Assembly: GCA_007117255.1 (NCBI GenBank) | Contig: SKGU01000356.1 | Span: 1-7,480 of the forward strand | Length of the DNA stretch: 7,480 nucleotides | Direction: 5' to 3' | Source of the DNA: Natronohydrobacter sp. | Lineage (GTDB): Bacteria > Pseudomonadota > Alphaproteobacteria > Rhodobacterales > Rhodobacteraceae | Part shown: in pieces, positions 1 through 6,411 of the stretch | How the letters are laid out: each line of letters begins with the position of its first letter | Numbering within the stretch: the first letter of the stretch is position 1 | Position numbers and translations under genes: made by a program | Notes under the pieces: model-generated | What the model saw: the letters and a program-made list of their open reading frames with translations, nothing else | Database searches by the model: none | Told to the model about the DNA's origin: nothing

Positions 1-924
1 CGCGAGAACGTGCTGGTACTGCAATTTGGTCAGGTGAAACAGGAAATCACCGAGCCGGGACTGGGCTTCAAGATCCCGTTCATTCAGGATGTGGTGCGTT
101 ACGATTCGCGAATTCTGGGTTTGCAGACGCAACCACTGGAAGTCACCCCGCTTGACGATCGTCGGCTTGTGGTCGACGCCTTCCTGCGCTGGCGCCTGGC
201 AGATGTACGCCGCTTCCGTGAAGCTGTGGGCGTCGATGGTGTGCGCGCAGCACAAGGCAGAATGGACCGCATCATGAATGCTGCCATCCGCGAAGTGCTT
301 GGCTCGGTGCCCTCTACCGCTGTGCTGTCGGAAGACCGGACGTCGCTGATGAACCGCATCCGCGATCTGGCGCGGCGCGAAGCGCAGACATTGGGCATTG
401 AAGTGATCGACGTCCGCCTGACACGCACCGACTTGCCGCGCGAAAACCTTGAGGCAACCTTCGCCCGGATGCGCGCCGAGCGTGAACGCGAAGCTGCCGA
501 CGAGCGCGCGCGCGGGAACGAGGCAGCGCAGCGCGTGCGCGCACTGGCTGACCGGACTGTGATTGAGCTTGTTTCGGCCTCGCGCCGTGAAGCCGAGATC
601 ATTCGCGGTGAAGCAGACGCCGAGCGTAACCGTGTCTACGCCGAAGCGTTCAACCTCGACCCGGAGTTCTTCGCCTTCACCCGCTCGATGCAGAGCTATG
701 AGCGCGCACTGCGTGGGGACAACACCTCGATGGTTTTGCGTCCGGATAGCGAATTCTTCAGCTTCCTGCGGAGTGACGGGCTCGGCGACGAAATTCTGGA
801 AACTGCGCGTGACGCTGCTCAGCGTCTGGCCGATGACCCGGATTCGATCCAGCAGCGGGCGCCGGCGCCGGATCCGTCCGAGCCCGATGCCGTGCGCGAG
901 TTGGAAGCCATTATCGGCAACTGA
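1..924 (+). CDS. hflC: HflC, SPFH/band 7 membrane protease modulator (5' end outside window)
   Basis: HflC and HflK form a large membrane-anchored SPFH complex that surrounds the FtsH protease and modulates its access to membrane substrates. The frame is open from base 1 (codons Arg-Glu-Asn-Val, then LVLQFGQVKQ), so the GTG at 10 is an internal valine codon and the N-terminal membrane anchor lies upstream of the window. Visible are the band 7 core, with EPGLGFKIPFIQDV and RRLVVDAFLRWR (about window codons 18-66), and a charged Arg/Glu/Ala-rich helical stretch (about 150-215) typical of the SPFH coiled coil. The family signature NLDPEFFAF(T) follows. The last 30 or so residues are a Pro/Asp-rich tail likely to be flexible. 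About 307 codons are present, so little is missing. DUF2065 follows 11 bases after the stop, as yjeT follows hflC in E. coli. hflK is expected just upstream. The family is certain; the HflC rather than HflK choice rests on the motifs and the downstream neighbour. Confidence 0.95.
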   Translation, partial: RENVLVLQFGQVKQEITEPGLGFKIPFIQDVVRYDSRILGLQTQPLEVTPLDDRRLVVDAFLRWRLADVRRFREAVGVDGVRAAQGRMDRIMNAAIREVLGSVPSTAVLSEDRTSLMNRIRDLARREAQTLGIEVIDVRLTRTDLPRENLEATFARMRAEREREAADERARGNEAAQRVRALADRTVIELVSASRREAEIIRGEADAERNRVYAEAFNLDPEFFAFTRSMQSYERALRGDNTSMVLRPDSEFFSFLRSDGLGDEILETARDAAQRLADDPDSIQQRAPAPDPSEPDAVRELEAIIGN

Positions 925-926
925 GG
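923..926 (+). promoter_or_regulatory. Ribosome binding site for the DUF2065 gene, overlapping the hflC stop
   Basis: GAGG at 923-926 shares two bases with the hflC TGA stop (922-924) and lies nine bases before the TTG at 936. This placement supports the TTG start and suggests that translation of the small gene is coupled to hflC. Confidence 0.6.
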
Positions 927-935
927 ATTACGCGC

Positions 936-1139
936 TTGACGCTACAAACACTGATACTGGCCCTTGGGTTGGTTCTGATTTTCGAGGGGCTGGTCTTTGC
1001 ACTGGCCCCTCGTCGTCTGGATGAATTGCTTCGTATGTTGGCAGACCTGCCTTTTGATGCACGCCGCATGATTGGCGTTCTGGCACTGGTGGCAGGGGTT
1101 GTGCTGATAACCCTCGCAAGAATGATGGGCACTGATTGA
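936..1139 (+). CDS. DUF2065 (YjeT-like) small inner-membrane protein
   Basis: This 67-residue protein starts from TTG, chosen because GAGG sits nine bases upstream and because the whole conserved protein lies downstream of it. It has a hydrophobic N-terminal helix (about residues 3-24, containing ALGLVLIFEGLVFALAP), a short charged loop (RRLDELLRMLADLP), and a second hydrophobic helix (about 44-62, IGVLALVAGVVLITLA). Two membrane helices, the conserved Glu in the first helix (LIFEGL) and the length all fit DUF2065/COG3242, of which E. coli YjeT is a member. The function of that family is not established. Its place directly behind hflC, conserved in distant proteobacteria, suggests a link to the HflKC-FtsH complex, but that is inference. 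It is almost certainly co-transcribed with hflC. Confidence 0.9.
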   Translation: MTLQTLILALGLVLIFEGLVFALAPRRLDELLRMLADLPFDARRMIGVLALVAGVVLITLARMMGTD

Positions 1140-1233
1140 TCTACGCGCGAGGATGACAGAATTTCACGTCTCGTTGAAAGCGTACTTCACAATTTGCGTT
1201 TGCGCCCAGTGTGCCTAAGTTGAAATGACAAGA

Positions 1234-1258
1234 GGCGTGCAGTTTTGGTTGGCACGCC
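1234..1258. repeat. Perfect 7-bp inverted repeat in the protease leader
   Basis: GGCGTGC at 1234-1240 and GCACGCC at 1252-1258 are exact reverse complements separated by 11 T/G-rich bases. No T-tract follows, so it is not an intrinsic terminator. It ends seven bases before the Shine-Dalgarno sequence, so it could be a DNA operator or a 5'-UTR hairpin affecting translation. Its role is unknown. Confidence 0.5.
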
Positions 1259-1265
1259 CGTGAAC

Positions 1266-1270
1266 AGGAG
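1266..1270 (+). promoter_or_regulatory. Ribosome binding site for the Do-type protease
   Basis: AGGAG at 1266-1270 lies six bases before the ATG at 1277. This is the only strong Shine-Dalgarno near the beginning of the gene. It decides for the 1277 start over the in-frame ATG pair at 1328/1331 that sits directly before the signal peptide core. Confidence 0.75.
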
Positions 1271-1276
1271 AGTTCT

Positions 1277-2743
1277 ATGATGTCTCACGCGATCTGCATC
1301 CGGTGCGACCGCCCGGATATAGCAAAAATGATGCGGCTGATGGCCCTTGCGCTGGTCCTTGCTTTTGCCCAGGTCACGCTCGCACAGGCACAGGACAATC
1401 GCCCGGCCAGCTTCGCGGATCTTGCCGAGCGCGTCAGCCCGGCGGTGGTGAATATCACCACGACAACGACCATTGCCGCGCGCCTTGATGACGGCCCCCG
1501 CTTGCCCGAAGGCTCGCCGTTTGAAGATTTCTTCCGCGATTTCTTTGATGGCCCCCAAGGCCAGCAGCCCAACCGCCCGCGCCGCAACCAGGCCTTGGGG
1601 TCAGGGTTTGTGATATCGGAAGATGGCTATATCGTGACCAATAACCACGTTATCGACAGGGCAGACGAGATCCGGATAGAGTTTTTCTCTGGGCTGGAAC
1701 TGGAAGCCGAACTGATCGGCACAGACCCTGCAACCGATATCGCGCTCTTGAAAGTTGACCATGACGGCCCGCTGCCCTTCGTGCCATGGGGCGACGCGGA
1801 AGCTGCGCGTGTGGGCGACTGGGTTCTGGCAGTCGGCAACCCGCTGGGTCAGGGCTTTTCAGTCAGCGCGGGTATCATCTCGGCACGAGGACGCGCGCTG
1901 CAAGGCAATTATGACGACTATATCCAGACCGACGCCGCAATTAACCGCGGCAATTCTGGCGGCCCGCTGTTTAACCTTGATGGCGAAGTGATCGGCGTCA
2001 ATACGGCGATTCTTTCGCCTACTGGCGGCTCGATCGGTATTGGCTTTGCAATGTCATCAAACGTGGCCGTGAATGTGGTAGATCAGCTTCAGACCTATGG
2101 GTCTACGCGTCGGGGCTGGCTGGGTGTGCGCATTCAAGATGTCACCGAAGAAATGGCCGAAGCCATCGGTCTGGATACACCCGAAGGCGCAATGGTCACG
2201 GATGTAATGGACGGGCCATCACAAGATGCAGGCATTCAGGCAGGCGATGTGATCTTGCGCTTCGATGATGGTCAGGTGCGCGATACCCGCATGCTTGTGC
2301 GCCGTGTGGCAGATGCTGGTGTAGGTCGCGATGTCGATGTTGTCGTATTCCGGGGTGGTGAAGAGCTGACCTTGAGTGTGACGCTTGGCCAGCGTGAACT
2401 GGCCGAAGCGGCGGGGACAACCACCCCTCAGGAAATGCCTGCGCCGGAACCATCGGCCTTTTTGGAGATGGAGCTAGAGCCCTTGAACAATGCCTTGCGG
2501 GATGAATTGAATCTGCCTGCTGGGGCAACCGGACTTGTTGTGCGTGCGGTTACGCCCGACAGTGATGCCGCGCAGAAAGGCGTTCAGGTAGGTGATCTGA
2601 TCACCGAGGCCAACCAGCAGCCCGTAACCACTGTCGCCGATCTGGAAGCGCGCGCCGAAGAGGCACGAGAGGCCGGGCGCCGATCGCTTCTGGTTCTGTT
2701 GCGCCGGGGTGGCGATCCGCGCTTCGTTGCGCTAGGTCTTTAG
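1277..2743 (+). CDS. degP: Periplasmic Do/HtrA-family serine endoprotease with two PDZ domains
   Basis: This 488-residue protein belongs to the DegP/DegQ/MucD family (peptidase S1C), which degrades and sometimes chaperones misfolded envelope proteins. A hydrophobic stretch (about 21-36) ends in AQA/QD, a likely signal peptidase I site after Ala38. The protease domain covers about 45-275, with the triad visible as His124 (in TNNHVI), Asp154 (in ATDIALLKV) and Ser227 (in GNSGGP). PDZ1 spans about 280-372 and PDZ2 about 395-488. The loop between the first strands (about 66-105) is short and has no cysteines, more like DegQ/MucD than E. coli DegP, so the symbol denotes the family. Two starts are possible: ATG 1277 has AGGAG at good spacing but gives an unusually long 20-residue region before the hydrophobic core; ATG 1328 or 1331 would give a conventional signal peptide but lacks a clear Shine-Dalgarno. 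A strong terminator follows. Confidence 0.95.
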   Translation: MMSHAICIRCDRPDIAKMMRLMALALVLAFAQVTLAQAQDNRPASFADLAERVSPAVVNITTTTTIAARLDDGPRLPEGSPFEDFFRDFFDGPQGQQPNRPRRNQALGSGFVISEDGYIVTNNHVIDRADEIRIEFFSGLELEAELIGTDPATDIALLKVDHDGPLPFVPWGDAEAARVGDWVLAVGNPLGQGFSVSAGIISARGRALQGNYDDYIQTDAAINRGNSGGPLFNLDGEVIGVNTAILSPTGGSIGIGFAMSSNVAVNVVDQLQTYGSTRRGWLGVRIQDVTEEMAEAIGLDTPEGAMVTDVMDGPSQDAGIQAGDVILRFDDGQVRDTRMLVRRVADAGVGRDVDVVVFRGGEELTLSVTLGQRELAEAAGTTTPQEMPAPEPSAFLEMELEPLNNALRDELNLPAGATGLVVRAVTPDSDAAQKGVQVGDLITEANQQPVTTVADLEARAEEAREAGRRSLLVLLRRGGDPRFVALGL

Positions 2744-2766
2744 GCGAAATTGATCCGTCTGGAACC

Positions 2767-2799
2767 AAACGCGCGCCCATCAGGCGCGCGTTTTCTTTT
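2767..2799 (+). terminator. Intrinsic terminator after the Do-type protease gene
   Basis: A perfect 11-bp stem (2767-2777 pairing with 2783-2793, core ACGCGCGCC/GGCGCGCGT) encloses a five-base CATCA loop and runs into TTTTCTTTT (2791-2799). It starts 24 bases after the protease stop. On the - strand the same hairpin is followed only by a short T run, so it may also stop the convergent gene, but less efficiently. Confidence 0.93.
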
Positions 2800-2816
2800 A
2801 CAGGCGGATGATCCAG

Positions 2817-3263
2817 TCAGTTACGGCTGACCTCGATTGGCACAAGCCCGAGGCGTTGCGCGGTATCGAGTGTCAAAATGGGACTGTTGAACCCATTGGA
2901 TTTCTGGAAAGCCTGCACCGCTGCGCGAGTCTGAACATCCGCCTTGCCTGTCACCGGGCCGTCGTGATAGCCCCGCGCCATCAACGCACGTTGAAGAGTT
3001 TCAACAAAGGCACCTTTCATCTGTTCCGGGCACGGCACACGGAAGGCCACCTCTTCGATCATACCATTGCGTGACTGGCTTGCCGTCGCAGAATAACGCG
3101 CCCAGCATTCACGCGAAGACACGGCTGGAAGGGCAATGCTGGCATGGTCAACCCGCGCACGGTTCACATCGCCCTGATTGGCATATGCAACCGGGGCGTG
3201 TAACAGGATGGCAAGGGCAATCGCACTTGCCTTTCCGGATATGGTGACGAGTGGAACTGTCAT
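2817..3263 (-). CDS. Secreted small protein with C-terminal peptidoglycan-binding domain
   Basis: This 148-residue protein has an N-terminal signal peptide: Lys11, a hydrophobic core SAIALAILLHAPVA, and a probable cleavage after AYA at residue 28. It should therefore act in the periplasm or cell wall. Residues about 85-142 look like a PG_binding_1 (PF01471) domain: FVETLQRALMARGYHDGPVTG, with the typical tail TRAAVQAFQKSNG. This is a non-catalytic fold of three helices that binds murein stems in hydrolases and amidases. No catalytic domain is attached. The middle (29-84) is unassigned and holds the only two cysteines, Cys53 and Cys78, which could form a disulfide after export. The ATG at 3263 is preceded by a weak AGG. 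The gene converges on the Do-type protease and diverges from fdxE. A role in cell-wall attachment or regulation is inference from the domain only. Confidence 0.85.
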   Translation of the reverse strand: MTVPLVTISGKASAIALAILLHAPVAYANQGDVNRARVDHASIALPAVSSRECWARYSATASQSRNGMIEEVAFRVPCPEQMKGAFVETLQRALMARGYHDGPVTGKADVQTRAAVQAFQKSNGFNSPILTLDTAQRLGLVPIEVSRN

Positions 3264-3290
3264 AGCGTACCTGCGAGGTTACCATAGGTT

Positions 3291-3307
3291 TGTCTCATAT
3301 TGAAACA
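3291..3307. repeat. Imperfect palindrome TGTCTCA-N3-TGAAACA
   Basis: The 7-base arms match in six of seven positions around a TAT centre. It lies 28-44 bases upstream of the leftward start codon, where an operator would be expected for that gene. Similarity to a specific regulator site is not claimed. Confidence 0.4.
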
Positions 3308-3310
3308 GTA

Positions 3311-3328
3311 CTTGCCGATTCGGGCAAG
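3311..3328. repeat. Perfect inverted repeat CTTGCC-N6-GGCAAG
   Basis: The 6-base arms are exact complements around GATTCG. An alternative nested pairing, CCGA-T-TCGG, uses the centre of the same site. No T-tract follows in either direction, so a protein-binding site is likelier than a terminator. Confidence 0.45.
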
Positions 3329-3346
3329 AAATGGACTCTCGCGTGA

Positions 3347-3763
<417 letters not shown>

Positions 3764-3793
3764 CCAAGCGTATCGGTGTGAAGCGATCGCATC

Positions 3794-5521
3794 ATGCCAA
3801 CCGCGCCCCAAGCCCCGACTGTCACGGTCATACTGCCCTGCTACGATCTGCAAGACCATATTGCAGCAGCTATCAGATCGTTGCAGGCACAAAGTTTCAC
3901 TGATTTCGAAACTCTCGTTATTGACGACGGATCGACCGACGGGACTGCGCAGGTTTCAAGAACCGCAATCGGAAATGATGCTCGCTTTCGTCTGATATGC
4001 ACGCCGCATCAGGGCCTGTCTGCTGCGCGAAATACCGGGTTGGATGCCGCACAAGGCAGCCTGATTGCCTTTCTCGATGGTGACGACACCTACGAGCCGG
4101 ATTTCTTGCATGCCCACGTCACGGAACTGATGCAAAGTGGAGCTTGCTGGACCGTCTCAGCCCTGCGCCTTGTCTGGCCTGACGGGCGCTGCCTGGATCA
4201 TCCCGGACAACATGGCACGTTATCACGCCAAACAACTGTGGGCTGGATCGACCTGACTGATGCACGCGCTATTGCACAGCTTTTCCCATCCGTATGGAAC
4301 AAACTTTATCGCCGCGACCTGATCGGTCAAACCCGTTTCGTCGAGAGCGCACTGTTTGAGGATCATCCGTTTTACTGGACCCTTGCCGCCAAAGCCAGGC
4401 GCATCCGCTATCTCCCGCAACCGCTGTACAGATACACACGCGGGCGCGCGGGTCAGATCACCGATATCACGAATGAGGCGATGTTTCAGCAACTGGAACG
4501 ACTGCGCGAAGTAGCCTCGATAGCGCGCAACGCCCAGCTCCACCAGGTGCCTGACGGACTGTCACAGCTGGCCACGCGTGTGATCCATGAGCGCCTCTCC
4601 CTGCCTGCACCTGACCATCTGAAGGAGAAGTTCCTAAGCGAAGCGGCTCAACTGATGAAGCTTGAGGGTCTGCGCTGGGACCGCGCAGGCGCACTTGATA
4701 TTGCACCACACACAGCCCCCCGGCTTGACCCTGAAATGCGCCTGAGCGTGCTGGTGGTGGTCCGGGATGGTCATGATCCCAGCTCGACGATCACGGCCCT
4801 GCAAGATCAGGATATGCCGGTTGAGAATGTATGCTGTGTGCCCGACACAGGCCAAGGCATGATCGCAACCTTGCTGGAGCACCAGCATAACTGCGCCGGA
4901 CCATGGCTGGCCTGTCTGCGTGCAGGCGATCTGCCTATGACGGGTTGGGCGTCGACTTGCCTTGAGACCGGAAACACACAAATGGCCGATTGCGTGATTG
5001 CCCGCGCACAGCATAGCAACGGCGTGCAGGCACATGACAGCGGGTTTGCGTTGCCGACGACGCGCCTGGCCGCGCCTGACCCTGCGATGTTGGTCCTTCA
5101 CAAGCGTGCACTGGCGCATTTGCCCGCAGCCCTTGGGACCCTGCCAGATCCGATCGCCGCTTCTGGCCTCGCGGCGCATCTGCACGAAAAGATTTCAGCA
5201 ACCTCATCAACCTTGCTGCGCACAACGCAGCGCCCAGCTTTGTCACTTGTCAGATTGGCGAAAGCACTGGCCACCGCGCCTGACGATCTATGCCCCTTGA
5301 CACAAAATGCGCGTGCCAGTGTTTTTGCCCATCTCGCACAGATGCAAATGGCGCAGGCTCCAACCCGGTTCAAACGCGTATCCATTGCCGTCACCGCAGG
5401 CTTTGCGCGACATCGCGCGAGCCTGCCAGCGCCTCTGGCAACGGCTCATATTGCCCCCTATCTGCACGCCTGCCTTGCTTGGCCAAGCCTTCAGAACAAA
5501 GACGGTCGGTCGCGAAAGTAA
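3794..5521 (+). CDS. Family 2 glycosyltransferase with a probable second, degenerate GT-A domain
   Basis: This 575-residue protein has no signal peptide or membrane helices, so it is probably cytosolic. Residues about 9-215 form a complete GT2 GT-A domain: VTVILPCYD at the start, nucleotide-binding DDGSTDG (44-50), GLSAARNTGL, the metal-binding DGD (95-97 in FLDGDDTYEPDF), WNKLYRR (168-174), and a likely catalytic FEDHPFYW (Glu189-Asp190). A helical stretch follows (about 225-300). Residues about 316-410 repeat the GT-A layout (LSVLVVVRDG, TALQDQDMPVENVCCVPDTG, ACLRAGDLPMTGW), but the DXD position reads RAGD and the first-strand acidic pair is missing, so this half is likely inactive. The rest (about 415-575) is Ala/Leu-rich and unassigned. 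An in-frame TGA at 3779 leaves ATG 3794 as the only sensible start, although no good Shine-Dalgarno precedes it. The sugar and acceptor are unknown. The 3' end overlaps the convergent sulfotransferase-like gene by 31 bases. Confidence 0.9.
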   Translation: MPTAPQAPTVTVILPCYDLQDHIAAAIRSLQAQSFTDFETLVIDDGSTDGTAQVSRTAIGNDARFRLICTPHQGLSAARNTGLDAAQGSLIAFLDGDDTYEPDFLHAHVTELMQSGACWTVSALRLVWPDGRCLDHPGQHGTLSRQTTVGWIDLTDARAIAQLFPSVWNKLYRRDLIGQTRFVESALFEDHPFYWTLAAKARRIRYLPQPLYRYTRGRAGQITDITNEAMFQQLERLREVASIARNAQLHQVPDGLSQLATRVIHERLSLPAPDHLKEKFLSEAAQLMKLEGLRWDRAGALDIAPHTAPRLDPEMRLSVLVVVRDGHDPSSTITALQDQDMPVENVCCVPDTGQGMIATLLEHQHNCAGPWLACLRAGDLPMTGWASTCLETGNTQMADCVIARAQHSNGVQAHDSGFALPTTRLAAPDPAMLVLHKRALAHLPAALGTLPDPIAASGLAAHLHEKISATSSTLLRTTQRPALSLVRLAKALATAPDDLCPLTQNARASVFAHLAQMQMAQAPTRFKRVSIAVTAGFARHRASLPAPLATAHIAPYLHACLAWPSLQNKDGRSRK

Positions 5522-6411
5522 CGCCTGCGGATTTTCTCGTTGTCAGTGCTGTTTTTCGCGAGAACTTCCAAACGCTCTTCGGCGCTCAGGCTGATCCGAT
5601 CTCCCCGATAGCGAGCCAAAGGACCAAGACCGCGCAGTACAAGGCGATAGGCGGGATGCAGGCGACCATCGCGGCCCAGAACCGGTAGTATGCGGTTTAA
5701 CTGCCGGCGCAGAGCGATCTCACCTGTACCCAGCGCAGCATTCACCCGTGGTGGATCATCCAAACCCGCCTTGTCGATCCCGGCAATGGCGCAGAAATCT
5801 ACCAGCAGATCACCGCCATGCAATGCGTCCCTGCTGGTCAGCCGCACCAACAATCGCGGCCCGACGACGGCACGCCACTGTTTAACACTGGCCCAGTGGT
5901 TTTGACGCGCATAGCTGGCCAGATGGGTCTGGAAATCATGCGTCGCACCTCGTCGGATCGCCTCGGAATACCCCGACGCTACAAGCTCATCCTGTGCACG
6001 CAAATATACCAGATAGCGCACTTGCGTAAAGCGCGCAGAGAGAAAACGATCCAGCGCCTCGATCTGTGTGGGCTTTGTCAACCAAGCCTGAATATGCTCG
6101 CTTGAGCCAATGAAACAGTCTGCGCCGCTGTCTTTGAGAACGGTGGTCAGGAACCTGTCATAAGCATCCACATATTCAGACTGTTGTTCGGGCGTACCAA
6201 GCCCAAGGCGACGACGCTCCAGCTCCGGCCCTATCGCGGTGCTACATGCCTCCAGCGCTGTAACAGGAAACTCGAACTGGCTGCCAAAATCGGGGTTGAA
6301 CGGGGCATAGACCATCCCCTGCCGTGCGAGTGCCGCGCGGTTCAGGCCAAGAAATGCCTGAATCGAAGAAGTGCCGGATTTTGGAATGCCGATATGGATC
6401 AGTGCTTTCAT
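5491..6411 (-). CDS. Sulfotransferase-like protein (PAPS-binding family)
   Basis: This 306-residue protein starts with a first strand and P-loop-like turn, HIGIPKSGTSSIQAFL (6-21), which is the 5'-phosphosulfate-binding loop of PAPS-dependent sulfotransferases. The second expected element, where the 3'-phosphate of PAPS binds, is visible as VYLRAQDELVASGYSE (135-150), with Arg138 and Ser147 in the usual spacing. SSEHI (103-107) follows the third strand, as in related bacterial proteins. There is no signal peptide, so it is cytosolic. Enzymes of this fold transfer sulfate from PAPS to sugar or other hydroxyl groups; the acceptor is not known, and a non-sulfotransferase role cannot be excluded because the family is very divergent. 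The gene follows the GT4-like gene with a 4-base ATGA overlap (6408-6411), so the two are translationally coupled and probably act on the same glycan. The stop lies inside the convergent GT2 gene. Confidence 0.85.
   Translation of the reverse strand: MKALIHIGIPKSGTSSIQAFLGLNRAALARQGMVYAPFNPDFGSQFEFPVTALEACSTAIGPELERRRLGLGTPEQQSEYVDAYDRFLTTVLKDSGADCFIGSSEHIQAWLTKPTQIEALDRFLSARFTQVRYLVYLRAQDELVASGYSEAIRRGATHDFQTHLASYARQNHWASVKQWRAVVGPRLLVRLTSRDALHGGDLLVDFCAIAGIDKAGLDDPPRVNAALGTGEIALRRQLNRILPVLGRDGRLHPAYRLVLRGLGPLARYRGDRISLSAEERLEVLAKNSTDNEKIRRRYFRDRPSLF

Larger units (their letters stand above)
1140..1276 (+). promoter_or_regulatory. Intergenic leader before the Do-type protease gene
   Basis: This 137-base gap is the likely place for a separate promoter of the envelope protease. 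I could not find a convincing -35/-10 pair for sigma-70, RpoE or RpoH. There is a TTGAAA at 1174-1179, but no good -10 at the right distance. The clear features are an inverted repeat at 1234-1258 and an AGGAG at 1266-1270. No terminator with a T-tract separates it from the DUF2065 gene, so read-through from hflC is also possible. Confidence 0.35.

Noticed and set aside
99..602. - strand open frame of 167 codons opposite hflC
   Set aside because: The translation is Ser/Arg-rich low-complexity sequence typical of the strand opposite a high-GC gene.
1174..1199. TTGAAA as the -35 of a heat-shock or sigma-70 promoter for the protease
   Set aside because: No acceptable -10 element occurs at either RpoH or sigma-70 spacing, so a promoter call would be guesswork.
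3782..3790. GCGATCGC palindrome just before the GT2 start, as a HIP1-type or regulatory site
   Set aside because: It is a single 8-base occurrence in GC-rich DNA; HIP1 repeats are a cyanobacterial feature, and chance is enough.
4634..5185. - strand open frame of 183 codons opposite the GT2 gene
   Set aside because: It has no recognisable domain, lies within a convincing coding region, and is explained by codon bias on the other strand.
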